64,000 nucleotides of DNA, taken from assembly GCF_028401955.1 (NCBI RefSeq), contig NZ_JAQOTJ010000010.1, positions 62,001 to 126,000 on the forward strand, read 5' to 3'. The stretch comes from Bacillus sp. BP-3. GTDB lineage: Bacteria > Bacillota > Bacilli > Bacillales > Bacillaceae_G. Numbering within the stretch: the stretch's first letter is position 1; the number at the start of each line of letters is the position of its first letter. Positions 43,037-49,717 of the stretch are shown piece by piece. The translations under genes and the position numbers were made by a program. The notes beneath the pieces are model-generated. The model was not told the origin of the DNA. It saw only the letters and a list, made by a program, of their open reading frames with translations, and searched no databases.

Positions 43037-43092
43037 TAAAAACTCTAGCTAAAGTGTCATTCCGCACAACTCCATAGCTAGAGTTTTTATAA
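43037..43092 (-). terminator. Internal terminator between the structured element and galU
   Basis: A perfect 15-bp stem (TAAAAACTCTAGCTA at 43037-43051, complement 43075-43089) has a 23-base loop. The distal arm is U-rich on the minus strand. Because it directly follows the structured element, a transcript from the eps promoter would have to pass it to reach galU. Confidence 0.85.
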
Positions 43093-43098
43093 AATATA

Positions 43099-43226
43099 TT
43101 GGGCATCTAACCCATCCTCACGCCATGCTCCCGACGACAAGCGTCTAAGGTAGGTTGAAATATAATTTCTACCCACAGCACAACCGAGTGCCTCCGTTGA
43201 TAACGGTTAGGAGACATCACCATTGT
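43099..43226 (-). ncRNA. Structured RNA element, candidate EAR (epsC) antitermination RNA
   Basis: About 128 bases begin 6 bases after the phosphatase stop and can fold into a chain of hairpins. Pairings seen are CCGTT/AACGG (43094-43098 bases of the last part, i.e. 43194-43198 with 43202-43206), GCAC/GTGC (43178-43181 with 43188-43191), GGTAG/CTACC (43149-43153 with 43169-43173), GACG/CGTC (43133-43136 with 43142-43145) and GGG/CCC near 43101-43113. It is GC-richer than the surroundings and carries no frame. The EAR RNA of Bacillales lies inside exopolysaccharide operons, between the tyrosine-kinase genes and biosynthetic genes, and makes RNA polymerase ignore later terminators. Position and structure fit. 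I could not align it to the Rfam consensus, and a bcr-type repeat is the alternative. Confidence 0.68.
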
Positions 43227-43231
43227 TTACC

Positions 43232-43999
43232 TTAAAAAATACCAAATATTTTTTTACGGCGAATTTGTTGTGGATCTTCTTTATAGATCGTTTTACCGTT
43301 AATTAACAAATATGGGTTTTCTTTGAAGTCTATGAGCGTATTTGTGCCAAATTCATTTTCGATAACATCATAGCCAGCTTGTAAATGAAATGCTCTTGTC
43401 GTTGTGTTATGCGCATCTGATGCGATCATATGCGTTAAGTTATGTTCAACAAGCTGCATGGAGAACTTTTTAATTTTTTTACCGAAGTTCCCGAGCAGAC
43501 TCCCAGCTGTTACTTGTGTTAACGCACCTTTATTTACGAGGTTATATAATTTATCTGGCTGCTCGATTAACTCAGCATTGCGTTCGGGGTGAACAATAAT
43601 AGGAATTATACCCTTTACTCTTAATTCGTATAACATTTGTTCAGCATAACGCGGTACATGATTGGATGGAAATTCAATTAGTATATATTTATTCATTTCA
43701 TTTAATGTAAGAATTTTACCAGCTTCATAATCTGCTAATAAGTCCCCGTATAAACGAACTTCTTGACCTGGTAACACAGTTAGAGGAATATCATGTTCTT
43801 GGAGTGCTTCATTTAATTGTTCTACTTGATGAAGAACCTCTGCGCGTTCATTTATATATTTGCCGTTTTGATGATGCGGAGTTGCAACAATTGTATGAAT
43901 ACCTTCTGCCACTGCTTTTTGTGCCATTGCAAGACTATCCGTTAACGTCCCAGCCCCGTCATCGATACTAGGCAAAATGTGACAATGCAAATCGATCAT
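43232..43999 (-). CDS. PHP-family protein tyrosine phosphatase (YwqE/CpsB-like)
   Basis: The protein has 255 residues. The PHP metal-binding motifs are clear: IDLHCHILPSIDDG at the N-terminus, ATPHHQNG, a central VHPERN and a late SDAHN. This family removes phosphate from the tyrosine cluster of the BY-kinase encoded just upstream (B. subtilis YwqE, pneumococcal CpsB) and so controls polymer length or amount. The ATG at 43999 has GAGAGGGTG 6 bases upstream. A GTG nine bases earlier lies within the site. Confidence 0.94.
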   Translation of the reverse strand: MIDLHCHILPSIDDGAGTLTDSLAMAQKAVAEGIHTIVATPHHQNGKYINERAEVLHQVEQLNEALQEHDIPLTVLPGQEVRLYGDLLADYEAGKILTLNEMNKYILIEFPSNHVPRYAEQMLYELRVKGIIPIIVHPERNAELIEQPDKLYNLVNKGALTQVTAGSLLGNFGKKIKKFSMQLVEHNLTHMIASDAHNTTTRAFHLQAGYDVIENEFGTNTLIDFKENPYLLINGKTIYKEDPQQIRRKKIFGIF

Positions 44000-44064
44000 T
44001 GTCTTCACCCTCTCTTCTTATGAATTTTCAAGATGAAAGAGAAGTGCGCCGTGCGCACAACCCT

Positions 44065-44769
44065 TTAGTTTGCACCGTAGTAGTAATATAAGCTCTGTTC
44101 ACGTTCACGATCGTTCAGAACGACACCTAGCAATTTACCTTTTGCAGATTCTAATAATGTTTTTGCTTTTACTGCTGCTTCTTTTTCAGTTTGTTCACTA
44201 CGTACAACAAGTACAGATGCATCACACTGGCTCGCCATAATTTGTGCGTCTGTTACTGGTAAGATTGGTGGCAAGTCGAAGATTACTAGATCATATAAGC
44301 TGTAAGTTTGAGCAAGCAGTTCTTTCATCGCATTAGATCCAAGTAGTTCTGCAGGATTTGGCGGAATTGGGCCAGATGAGAGAAAATCTAATTTATCTAC
44401 TGCTGTTTTTTGAATGCACTTTTCTAATCGTTCACCAGCTGTTAAGACGTTTGTTAAACCGAAAATGTTGTCAACTTGAAACATTTGGTGCGTTGCTGGT
44501 TTTCGCAAGTCTGCATCGACAAGTAGGACGCGCTTTCCTTGCTGAGCAAATACAACAGCAATATTTGATGTTGTCGTCGTTTTTCCTTCACTTGGATTCG
44601 CAGACGTCACCATTAAGGAATGGATTTTTCGATCTACTGAGGCAAATTCAATATTTGTACGAATGTTACGATATTGCTCAGAGATTGGTGATTTTGGCTG
44701 TTGGTATGCAATTAATTGACGGCGTTGACGATGATTATTCTTTTTCTTAAATAAGCTTTTAAGAACCAA
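44065..44769 (-). CDS. BY-type tyrosine kinase (YwqD/CapB-like), copy 1
   Basis: The protein has 234 residues, a cytosolic BY-kinase. Walker A S-A-N-P-S-E-G-K-T-T-T-T is near residue 57, with Walker A' LLVDADLRKP, Walker B LVIFDLPPILPVTDAQ and a C-terminal tyrosine cluster YYYYGAN that is autophosphorylated. It needs the membrane activator encoded just upstream, with which it overlaps by 11 bases. Together they set chain length and export of the polysaccharide. The start is TTG with GGGGG 7 bases away. The downstream gene encodes its phosphatase. Confidence 0.94.
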   Translation of the reverse strand: MVLKSLFKKKNNHRQRRQLIAYQQPKSPISEQYRNIRTNIEFASVDRKIHSLMVTSANPSEGKTTTTSNIAVVFAQQGKRVLLVDADLRKPATHQMFQVDNIFGLTNVLTAGERLEKCIQKTAVDKLDFLSSGPIPPNPAELLGSNAMKELLAQTYSLYDLVIFDLPPILPVTDAQIMASQCDASVLVVRSEQTEKEAAVKAKTLLESAKGKLLGVVLNDREREQSLYYYYGAN

Positions 44770-45502
44770 TTGTTTGCCCCCTTACTTTCTTCGCTGATGC
44801 TGCACGTGATTTACTCCCTACTTCTTCTGCATCCATACGCGCAACGATACCGAGAACTGGTAATCCTAGTAATTTCTCTACATCTTCTTCTTTCTTTACA
44901 GTGTTGTCTAAGTATTCTAGTAAGAATGCTAGTCCAACAGATGCCATTAATCCTACAACAAACGCAATCGCAATATTGATCATCGGACGCGGCTTAATTG
45001 GAGATTGATCGTCTGCCACTTCTGCTTTTGATAAAACAGTTACGTTATCTACACTCATAATTTTGGCAACTTCGCCTTTGAATATTTCTGCCGTTGTGTT
45101 AGCAATATCACGAGCTACCTTTGGGTCTTTATCTTGCGTTGTTACCGTTACAACTTGTGAATCTTTTTCATTAGCAACTTCAATCTGTTTATTTAACTCT
45201 TGTGTTGTTATATTTAAGTTTAACTTTTCTTTCACTTGATCTAAAATAACAGGACTTTTAATAATGACCTTATATGTGTTAGTCAATTGAACGTTCGTTT
45301 GAACTTCATTAAATTGAATCGCTGCTCCTTCTTGCTTCTTTTGGTTAACAAGAATTTGCGTTGAAGATTGATAGATTGGTGTCATAAAGAAAAAGCTCAC
45401 AATCGCACTAATGATTGCTGCTCCAAATGTAATAGTAAGAATCATTGCGAAGCGCTTTCGTAAAACTTGAAATAATTCTTTTAAACTAATCGTTTCTTCC
45501 AT
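44759..45502 (-). CDS. Wzz/YveK-type chain-length regulator and kinase activator
   Basis: The protein has 247 residues. Two membrane helices (about 18-38 and 175-196) enclose an extracellular Wzz domain. A cytoplasmic C-terminal tail (KKEEDVEKLLGLPVLGIVARM) is the type that activates BY-kinases (B. subtilis YwqC/EpsA). It opens the exopolysaccharide operon. GGGGGAG lies 3-4 bases before the ATG. The upstream DNA has an extended -10 element and a tandem AT-rich palindrome. Confidence 0.93.
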   Translation of the reverse strand: MEETISLKELFQVLRKRFAMILTITFGAAIISAIVSFFFMTPIYQSSTQILVNQKKQEGAAIQFNEVQTNVQLTNTYKVIIKSPVILDQVKEKLNLNITTQELNKQIEVANEKDSQVVTVTTQDKDPKVARDIANTTAEIFKGEVAKIMSVDNVTVLSKAEVADDQSPIKPRPMINIAIAFVVGLMASVGLAFLLEYLDNTVKKEEDVEKLLGLPVLGIVARMDAEEVGSKSRAASAKKVRGQTIGS

Positions 45503-45809
45503 AAGCTCCCCCAGCTCTCATAATTTTACATAACAAAAAGTATAACATAAAAAAATGTACGATTTTTATAAAACCTAAGATTTTTATAAAAACCTCTATG
45601 TTATTGTCAATTCACAGTACCTATATTCATTTTTTAAAAAAACCTAATTTAATATTACAAAATCCTACTAAATCTGACAATATCCTCGCGGCAATTTACC
45701 AACAAACACCTAATAAACATTCATGTATTTTTATACATCTAAAATATTTATATATATAAAAAACCTAGGAGTCAATAAATTTCACCTAGGTTTCTTATTT
45801 TCTTAAAAT
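45503..45809. promoter_or_regulatory. Exopolysaccharide operon promoter region
   Basis: Read on the minus strand, an extended -10 (TG-T-TATACT, 45539-45547) lies about 37 bases before the first gene. Upstream, 45560-45595 holds two adjacent copies of GATTTTTATAAAA(A)CCT, each containing the palindrome TTTTTATAAAA. This is a possible operator. The left third is AT-rich with no other structure until the terminator of the second kinase (45752-45795). Confidence 0.5.
45752..45795 (-). terminator. Terminator of the second BY-kinase
   Basis: AAACCTAGG (45761-45769) pairs with CCTAGGTTT (45785-45793). A U-run follows on the minus strand. It separates this gene from the exopolysaccharide operon. Confidence 0.85.
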
Positions 45810-46487
45810 TCAATAATATCCGTAAGTATGTTCAGACTGAGGTTTCCCATTAAGCACAACACCGAGTAATGTTGTGTTTGTATGATGTAATACATTTTTC
45901 GCTTTTAGTGCTTGCTCTTTTTCCGTTTTTCCGCTGTATAGTACAAGTATCGTACCTTGACATTGATTTGCAACGACTTGAGCATCTGTAACAGCAAGAA
46001 CTGGTGGTGTATCGAAAATGATGAGATCGTAGTGCTTCTCTGCTTCTTTCAATAACTCCCCCATCATCGCTGAGCTTAGTAATTCTGCTGGATTCGGCGG
46101 GATAGGTCCACACGCTAACAGATGCACGTTTTCTACATCCGTTTCTACAATGCATTCCTGCAGTGTCCGCTGCCTCGATAATACATTTGTTAATCCAAAA
46201 ACGGTATCAACTCGAAATAGTTGATGAAGAACTGGTTTTCGTAAGTCCGCATCGACAAGCAAGATTTTTTCTCCTTGTTGTGCAAAGGCGACAGCAAGAT
46301 TGGCAGTCGTCGTTGTTTTTCCTTCTCCTGGGTTTGCCGATGTTACAACAATAGAACGGATCTTTTGATCAATAGAAGCAAATTGTATATTCGTTCGGAT
46401 ATTACGGTATTGCTCAGCAAGAACAGATTGCGGCCTTTCATATGCAATGAGTTTCCGCTTCGACTGCAGACGTTTACGAAAAAACAT
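45810..46487 (-). CDS. BY-type tyrosine kinase, copy 2 (monocistronic paralogue)
   Basis: The protein has 225 residues, very similar to copy 1 throughout. It has Walker A SANPGEGKTTTT, Walker A' LLVDADLRKP and Walker B LIIFDTPPVLAVTDAQ. The C-terminal tyrosine cluster is reduced to Y-G-Y-Y. I chose the ATG at 46487 because GAGGAGG lies 9 bases upstream; several upstream in-frame ATGs lack a site. It has its own promoter and terminator and no adjacent activator. It presumably uses the YveK-type protein of the neighbouring operon or phosphorylates other targets. Confidence 0.9.
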   Translation of the reverse strand: MFFRKRLQSKRKLIAYERPQSVLAEQYRNIRTNIQFASIDQKIRSIVVTSANPGEGKTTTTANLAVAFAQQGEKILLVDADLRKPVLHQLFRVDTVFGLTNVLSRQRTLQECIVETDVENVHLLACGPIPPNPAELLSSAMMGELLKEAEKHYDLIIFDTPPVLAVTDAQVVANQCQGTILVLYSGKTEKEQALKAKNVLHHTNTTLLGVVLNGKPQSEHTYGYY

Positions 46488-46650
46488 ATACGACATCCTC
46501 CTCATATAAAGTGACACCTTCATCCATTGGGAGTAATTCCCCATTAATCATCAGCGCATACTAGAGGTTTTTTCTATTCTCAAGATGACATATACACTTT
46601 TCTAGCATAAGAAAATCACAATTTATTCAACCGTTTCTAGCACATACAAA

Positions 46651-46679
46651 ATAATACATTATTTTACTTATATTAACAA
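46651..46679 (-). promoter_or_regulatory. Sigma-A promoter of the second BY-kinase
   Basis: On the minus strand, TTGTTA (46674-46679), a 17-base spacer and TATTAT (46651-46656). It gives a leader of roughly 155 bases before the ATG. Confidence 0.65.
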
Positions 46680-46744
46680 TAAGTTTTTTGAATATATTTT
46701 ATATTCAAAAATGTAATGTTGTATAAGGAAAAAGAAATAGATAA

Positions 46745-46776
46745 AATAAAAAAAACCGTCATCATCATGACGGTTT
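46745..46776 (-). terminator. fabZ terminator
   Basis: AAACCGTCAT pairs with ATGACGGTTT around a 4-base loop, overlapping the stop codon. Eight U residues follow on the minus strand. Confidence 0.92.
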
Positions 46777-47209
46777 ACTCTTTCTTATCTCCAAGTGCAA
46801 ATGTAATTTCCGCTTCACATGCTACTTCACCATTTACAGTTGCGACTGCTTTTCCTTTGCCAATCGGACCGCGTACACGTGTCATTTCTACTTCTAAGCG
46901 AAGCTGATCACCTGGGCGTACTTGTCGTTTAAAGCGGCAATTGTCAATGCCAGCAAAGAAAGCAAGACGACCACGGTTTTCTTCTTTCTTTAAAACAGCA
47001 ATTGCGCCAACTTGAGCTAGTGCTTCTACAATAAGAACACCAGGCATTACCGCGTAGTCAGGGAAATGACCGTTAAAGTATTCTTCATTTGCAGATACGT
47101 TTTTAATCCCTACCGCACGTTTTCCCTCTTCTACTTCAAGAACTTGGTCAACAAGTAGAAACGGATAGCGATGCGGGATAATTTCTTTAATTTGCTCTAT
47201 ATTTAACAT
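46775..47209 (-). CDS. fabZ: 3-hydroxyacyl-[acyl-carrier-protein] dehydratase
   Basis: The protein has 144 residues, a single hot-dog fold. The active-site His is in [13 protein letters not shown] and the catalytic Glu in VEALAQ. The N-terminal [12 protein letters not shown] motif is typical of FabZ. It dehydrates beta-hydroxyacyl-ACP in each fatty-acid elongation cycle. AAAGGGG lies 9 bases before the ATG at 47209; an adjacent in-frame GTG at 47212 is possible. A good sigma-A promoter and a FapR-like palindrome lie directly upstream. It is monocistronic by its own terminator. Confidence 0.97.
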   Translation of the reverse strand: MLNIEQIKEIIPHRYPFLLVDQVLEVEEGKRAVGIKNVSANEEYFNGHFPDYAVMPGVLIVEALAQVGAIAVLKKEENRGRLAFFAGIDNCRFKRQVRPGDQLRLEVEMTRVRGPIGKGKAVATVNGEVACEAEITFALGDKKE

Positions 47210-47231
47210 CACATCTGGCCCCTTTTTTAGA

Positions 47232-47287
47232 TATTAGTCTTAGTACTAGGTTATATATATTATCCCACTTTATATATTATTTGTCAT
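47232..47287 (-). promoter_or_regulatory. fabZ promoter with FapR-like operator
   Basis: Minus strand ATGACA (47282-47287), a 17-base spacer and GATAAT (47259-47264), each one mismatch from consensus. Just downstream, over the expected start site, is CCTAGTACTAAGACTAATA (47232-47250). It contains the TAGTACTAA-type core of FapR operators. FapR is the malonyl-CoA-responsive repressor of lipid genes in Bacillus. Confidence 0.45.
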
Positions 47288-47320
47288 TACAAAAAAACGA
47301 AGCAGATTTTTCTGCTTCGT
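47287..47320 (-). terminator. Terminator between the small frame region and fabZ
   Basis: A perfect 10-bp stem (ACGAAGCAGA, 47297-47306, complement 47311-47320) has a 4-base loop and U7 on the minus strand. It overlaps the -35 of fabZ. No ordinary minus-strand gene precedes it. Confidence 0.88.
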
Positions 47321-47411
47321 GTCATTTTAAAAAAATGCATATACTCTTTCTTCCCTACAAATTTTGGTATAACAAACATAAATACAGTTCACACGGAGAG
47401 AGAAAAAGCAT

Positions 47412-47504
47412 ATGCCCAAGTTAGGGGAAGTCAATATACCAAAGGCATATTCACCTCAATTTGTCGTATTCGATTTCATTATAATACAATTGTATACGAT
47501 ATGA
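47412..47504 (+). CDS. Possible 30-aa small protein
   Basis: The frame starts MPKLGEVNIPKAYSPQFVVF and ends at a TGA 93 bases on. GGAGAGAG lies 9-10 bases before the ATG, and TGGTATAAC (about 47365) could be an extended -10. Hydrophobic residues gather near the end. I do not recognise it. It lies alone between fabZ and mbl on the opposite strand to both, so chance cannot be excluded. Confidence 0.28.
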   Translation: MPKLGEVNIPKAYSPQFVVFDFIIIQLYTI

Positions 47505-47623
47505 AAACGACAAATTTCTACAAATTTCCCCATAATAATCTATTTTTCTCTTTTTCTCTTTATTTTTCTTCGTTTTTCGTAAAAACGTTATATTTTTAAA
47601 AATAGATAAAGAGATATATAAAC

Positions 47624-47655
47624 TAAAAAAAACGTTAGGATGTATGCCTAACGTT
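47624..47655 (-). terminator. mbl terminator
   Basis: AACGTTAGG (47631-47639) pairs with CCTAACGTT (47647-47655) around a 7-base loop. U7 follows on the minus strand. Confidence 0.92.
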
Positions 47656-47686
47656 TTTCGTTCTTTCAATTGATTCCATTACGTCT

Positions 47687-48688
47687 CTATCGCAGGGCGC
47701 GTCGTGGTAACTTGTCAATGTTCTCAAGCATGATACCTGTTCCAACCGCTACACAGTGCATTGGATTTTCCGCAATTAATACAGGTACTTTTAACTCTTC
47801 TGCAAGAAGCATGTCAATGCCGTGTAATAATGCACCGCCACCTGTTAAAATAACACCGCGGTCAATAATATCAGCAGATAATTCAGGTGGTGTACGTTCT
47901 AATACACCTTTTGCAGCTTGTACAATAACAGCTGCGTTTTCTTTTAGTGCCTCTGTAATTTCTTCAGAGCATACTGTAATTGTGCGAGGTAAACCTGTTA
48001 CCATGTCACGACCGCGAATTTCAAGTTCTTCACTACGTGCACCTGGGAACACTGTACCTACTTTAATCTTAATATCTTCTGCCGTACGTTCCCCAATTAA
48101 TAGCTTATACTTACGTTTAATATAGTTTAAGATCTCCATATCAAACTTATCGCCCGCCATTTTAATGGAAGAGGAGGTAACGATATCGCCCATAGAAAGT
48201 ACTGCAATATCTGTTGTACCTCCGCCAATATCCACAACCATATTTCCGCTTGGTTGGAAGATTTCCATACCAGCACCAACAGCAGCTACTTTTGGTTCTT
48301 CTTCTAAGTATACTTTCTTGCCGCCAGATCTTTCAGCAGCTTCACGAATTGCTTTTTGTTCTACAGACGTGATGTTTGTTGGACAGCAAATTAAAATGCG
48401 AGGTTTTGATAAAAAGCCTTTTACGTCAAGTTTGTTGATGAAATGTTTTAACATCGCTTCTGTAATTTCGAAGTCAGCAATTACACCATCTTTAAGCGGA
48501 CGAATCGCTACAATGTTTCCAGGTGTACGCCCTACCATACGTCTTGCTTCTTCCCCTACCGCTAATACTTTTCCTGTATTGCGGTCAATTGCCACAACAG
48601 ACGGTTCATTTAATACGATTCCTTTACCTTTTACATGAATTAATACGTTGGCCGTGCCAAGGTCAATTCCGATATCTCTCGCAAACAT
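47687..48688 (-). CDS. mbl: MreB-like actin homologue Mbl
   Basis: The protein has 333 residues, a complete bacterial actin. It has the phosphate-1 loop DIGIDLGTANVLIHVKGKG, the connect-1 segment, phosphate-2 VVDIGGGTTDIAVLS and the adenosine loop ILTGGGALLHGID. It forms membrane-bound filaments that guide the elongation machinery along the cell cylinder. Position beside spoIIID, fabZ and the N-terminal sequence identify Mbl rather than MreB. GGAGG lies 11 bases before the ATG. Confidence 0.97.
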   Translation of the reverse strand: MFARDIGIDLGTANVLIHVKGKGIVLNEPSVVAIDRNTGKVLAVGEEARRMVGRTPGNIVAIRPLKDGVIADFEITEAMLKHFINKLDVKGFLSKPRILICCPTNITSVEQKAIREAAERSGGKKVYLEEEPKVAAVGAGMEIFQPSGNMVVDIGGGTTDIAVLSMGDIVTSSSIKMAGDKFDMEILNYIKRKYKLLIGERTAEDIKIKVGTVFPGARSEELEIRGRDMVTGLPRTITVCSEEITEALKENAAVIVQAAKGVLERTPPELSADIIDRGVILTGGGALLHGIDMLLAEELKVPVLIAENPMHCVAVGTGIMLENIDKLPRRALR

Positions 48689-48849
48689 TCCTGTGTCTTC
48701 CTCCTCAATATCTAAATCAGGTTAAACCCGAATTCTTTTATACCTAATTTCTAATTTTAGCATATTATTTCCTAAAACGTAATATTGAAGAAATGAATTA
48801 TCCTGAAAAAAAGTTACTTTTTTTGGAATGTTTGCTTAATGTCAGATTA

Positions 48850-49119
48850 TTAACGCACGATTTTTTCTGTATCCTCTTTTTGATACTTTTGTTTCGTCGC
48901 TTCGCCGCCCCGGAGATGACGAATTGACTTATGGTAATCAAGAATTTCCTTCACTTCATTTGCGAGCTCTGGATTAATTTCTGGTAAGCGTTCTGTTAAA
49001 TCTTTATGCACAGTACTTTTTGAAACACCAAATTCCTTCGCAATAACACGAACTGTTTTTCTTGTCTCCACGATATACTTGCCAATCTTGATTGTTCTCT
49101 CTTTGATGTAATCGTGCAC
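48850..49119 (-). CDS. spoIIID: Mother-cell sporulation regulator SpoIIID
   Basis: The protein has 89 residues, starting at GTG (VHDYIKERTIKIGKYIVETR). The helix-turn-helix VRVIAKEFGVSKSTVHKDL is nearly identical to B. subtilis SpoIIID. The last residues differ and are slightly shorter. It activates or represses many sigma-E and sigma-K genes during mother-cell development. GGGAGG lies 8 bases before the GTG. The frame is open upstream for 42 more codons to a GTG at 49245 that has its own GAGGTGAG site. In B. subtilis, translation of a leader frame (usd) is needed for spoIIID expression, so this leader may matter. Confidence 0.95.
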   Translation of the reverse strand: MHDYIKERTIKIGKYIVETRKTVRVIAKEFGVSKSTVHKDLTERLPEINPELANEVKEILDYHKSIRHLRGGEATKQKYQKEDTEKIVR

Positions 49120-49245
49120 ACCACTCGCCTCCCTAAGTTGGATGTGAGAAGGGTGAAATGAGACTCGCTGCATGTGACTAAGCTGTAAGTTCGAGTGCTG
49201 TTTGTAAGCGCTACACTTTCTGGGATTTATAATGAAATGATCCAC
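49120..49245 (-). promoter_or_regulatory. usd-like translated leader of spoIIID
   Basis: A frame starting at GTG (49245; GAGGTGAG five bases upstream) runs in phase and without a stop into spoIIID. CACTCG in the leader (49192-49197) can pair with CGAGTG lying between the spoIIID Shine-Dalgarno sequence and its GTG (49122-49127), which would hide the start. Ribosomes on the leader would open this stem. Confidence 0.45.
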
Positions 49246-49413
49246 GATTTCTCACCTCAAACACTCTCTTTGCTTTGGTTTATAACCATTGTATTGCCCG
49301 CATTGTATTTATATGCTACAAGTTCTCTATTTTTGCGGACTACGGTGACAAAAATTACATTTTTTTTTGAGAAATCGGTGAAAAATGAAAGTTTTACGTT
49401 TGAAACAAAAGGG

Positions 49414-49448
49414 AAACAAAAAAATGACGCCTTCTAAAAAGCGTCATT
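49414..49448 (-). terminator. Terminator of the 44-aa membrane protein gene
   Basis: AATGACGC (49423-49430) pairs with GCGTCATT (49441-49448) around a 10-base loop. U7 follows on the minus strand. The stop codon lies in the arm. Confidence 0.88.
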
Positions 49449-49578
49449 CCTCTCGATCAAATTCTTCCTCCAAAAGGCTTTGATGGGGGACTTCTTTCTT
49501 ACTGGTAATCAAATAATATAAAGAAAACAAAACAAATAATAAAATAATTGCAATTGACACAACAAATAATAACGACAA
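49444..49578 (-). CDS. Small single-pass membrane protein, 44 aa
   Basis: The frame starts at TTG with AGGGAGGGG six bases upstream and encodes 44 residues. One strongly hydrophobic helix (about 2-24, SLLFVVSIAIILLFVLFSLY) is followed by a short charged cytoplasmic tail (KKEVPHQ, then LLEEEFDREE). A strong terminator overlaps its stop codon. It lies between spoIIQ and spoIIID. The gene is too short for most gene finders. Function unknown; a sporulation or membrane-protein partner role is only a guess from location. Confidence 0.65.
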   Translation of the reverse strand: MSLLFVVSIAIILLFVLFSLYYLITSKKEVPHQSLLEEEFDREE

Positions 49579-49669
49579 ACCAATCCCCTCCCTTTAGTAA
49601 TATATATTCGAGAATTCTGTCCAATTTCCTTGCCGTTACAATGTTTTTAAAAACATTTTATTTTTATAT

Positions 49670-49712
49670 AAAAATAAAACCATCAATTCTCGTATAGAGA
49701 GTTGATGGTTTT
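49670..49712 (-). terminator. spoIIQ terminator
   Basis: AAAACCATCAA pairs with TTGATGGTTTT. CTC/GAG pairs lie inside and a U-rich tail follows on the minus strand. Confidence 0.88.
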
Positions 49713-49717
49713 GTACA

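Noticed and set aside
28239-46487. Possible poly-gamma-glutamate or classical anthrax capsule locus
   Set aside because: Genes are for a Wzx/Wzy polysaccharide with rhamnose and probable ManNAc uronic acid; no capBCAD-type genes are present.
47670-48638. Long plus-strand open frames across mbl
   Set aside because: They lie antisense to mbl with third-position bias explained by the mbl codons; no start sites.
49195-49437. Plus-strand open frame of 80 codons opposite the spoIIID leader, with hydrophobic segments
   Set aside because: No ribosome binding site, overlaps the spoIIID upstream leader and the 44-aa gene's terminator; AT-rich chance frame.
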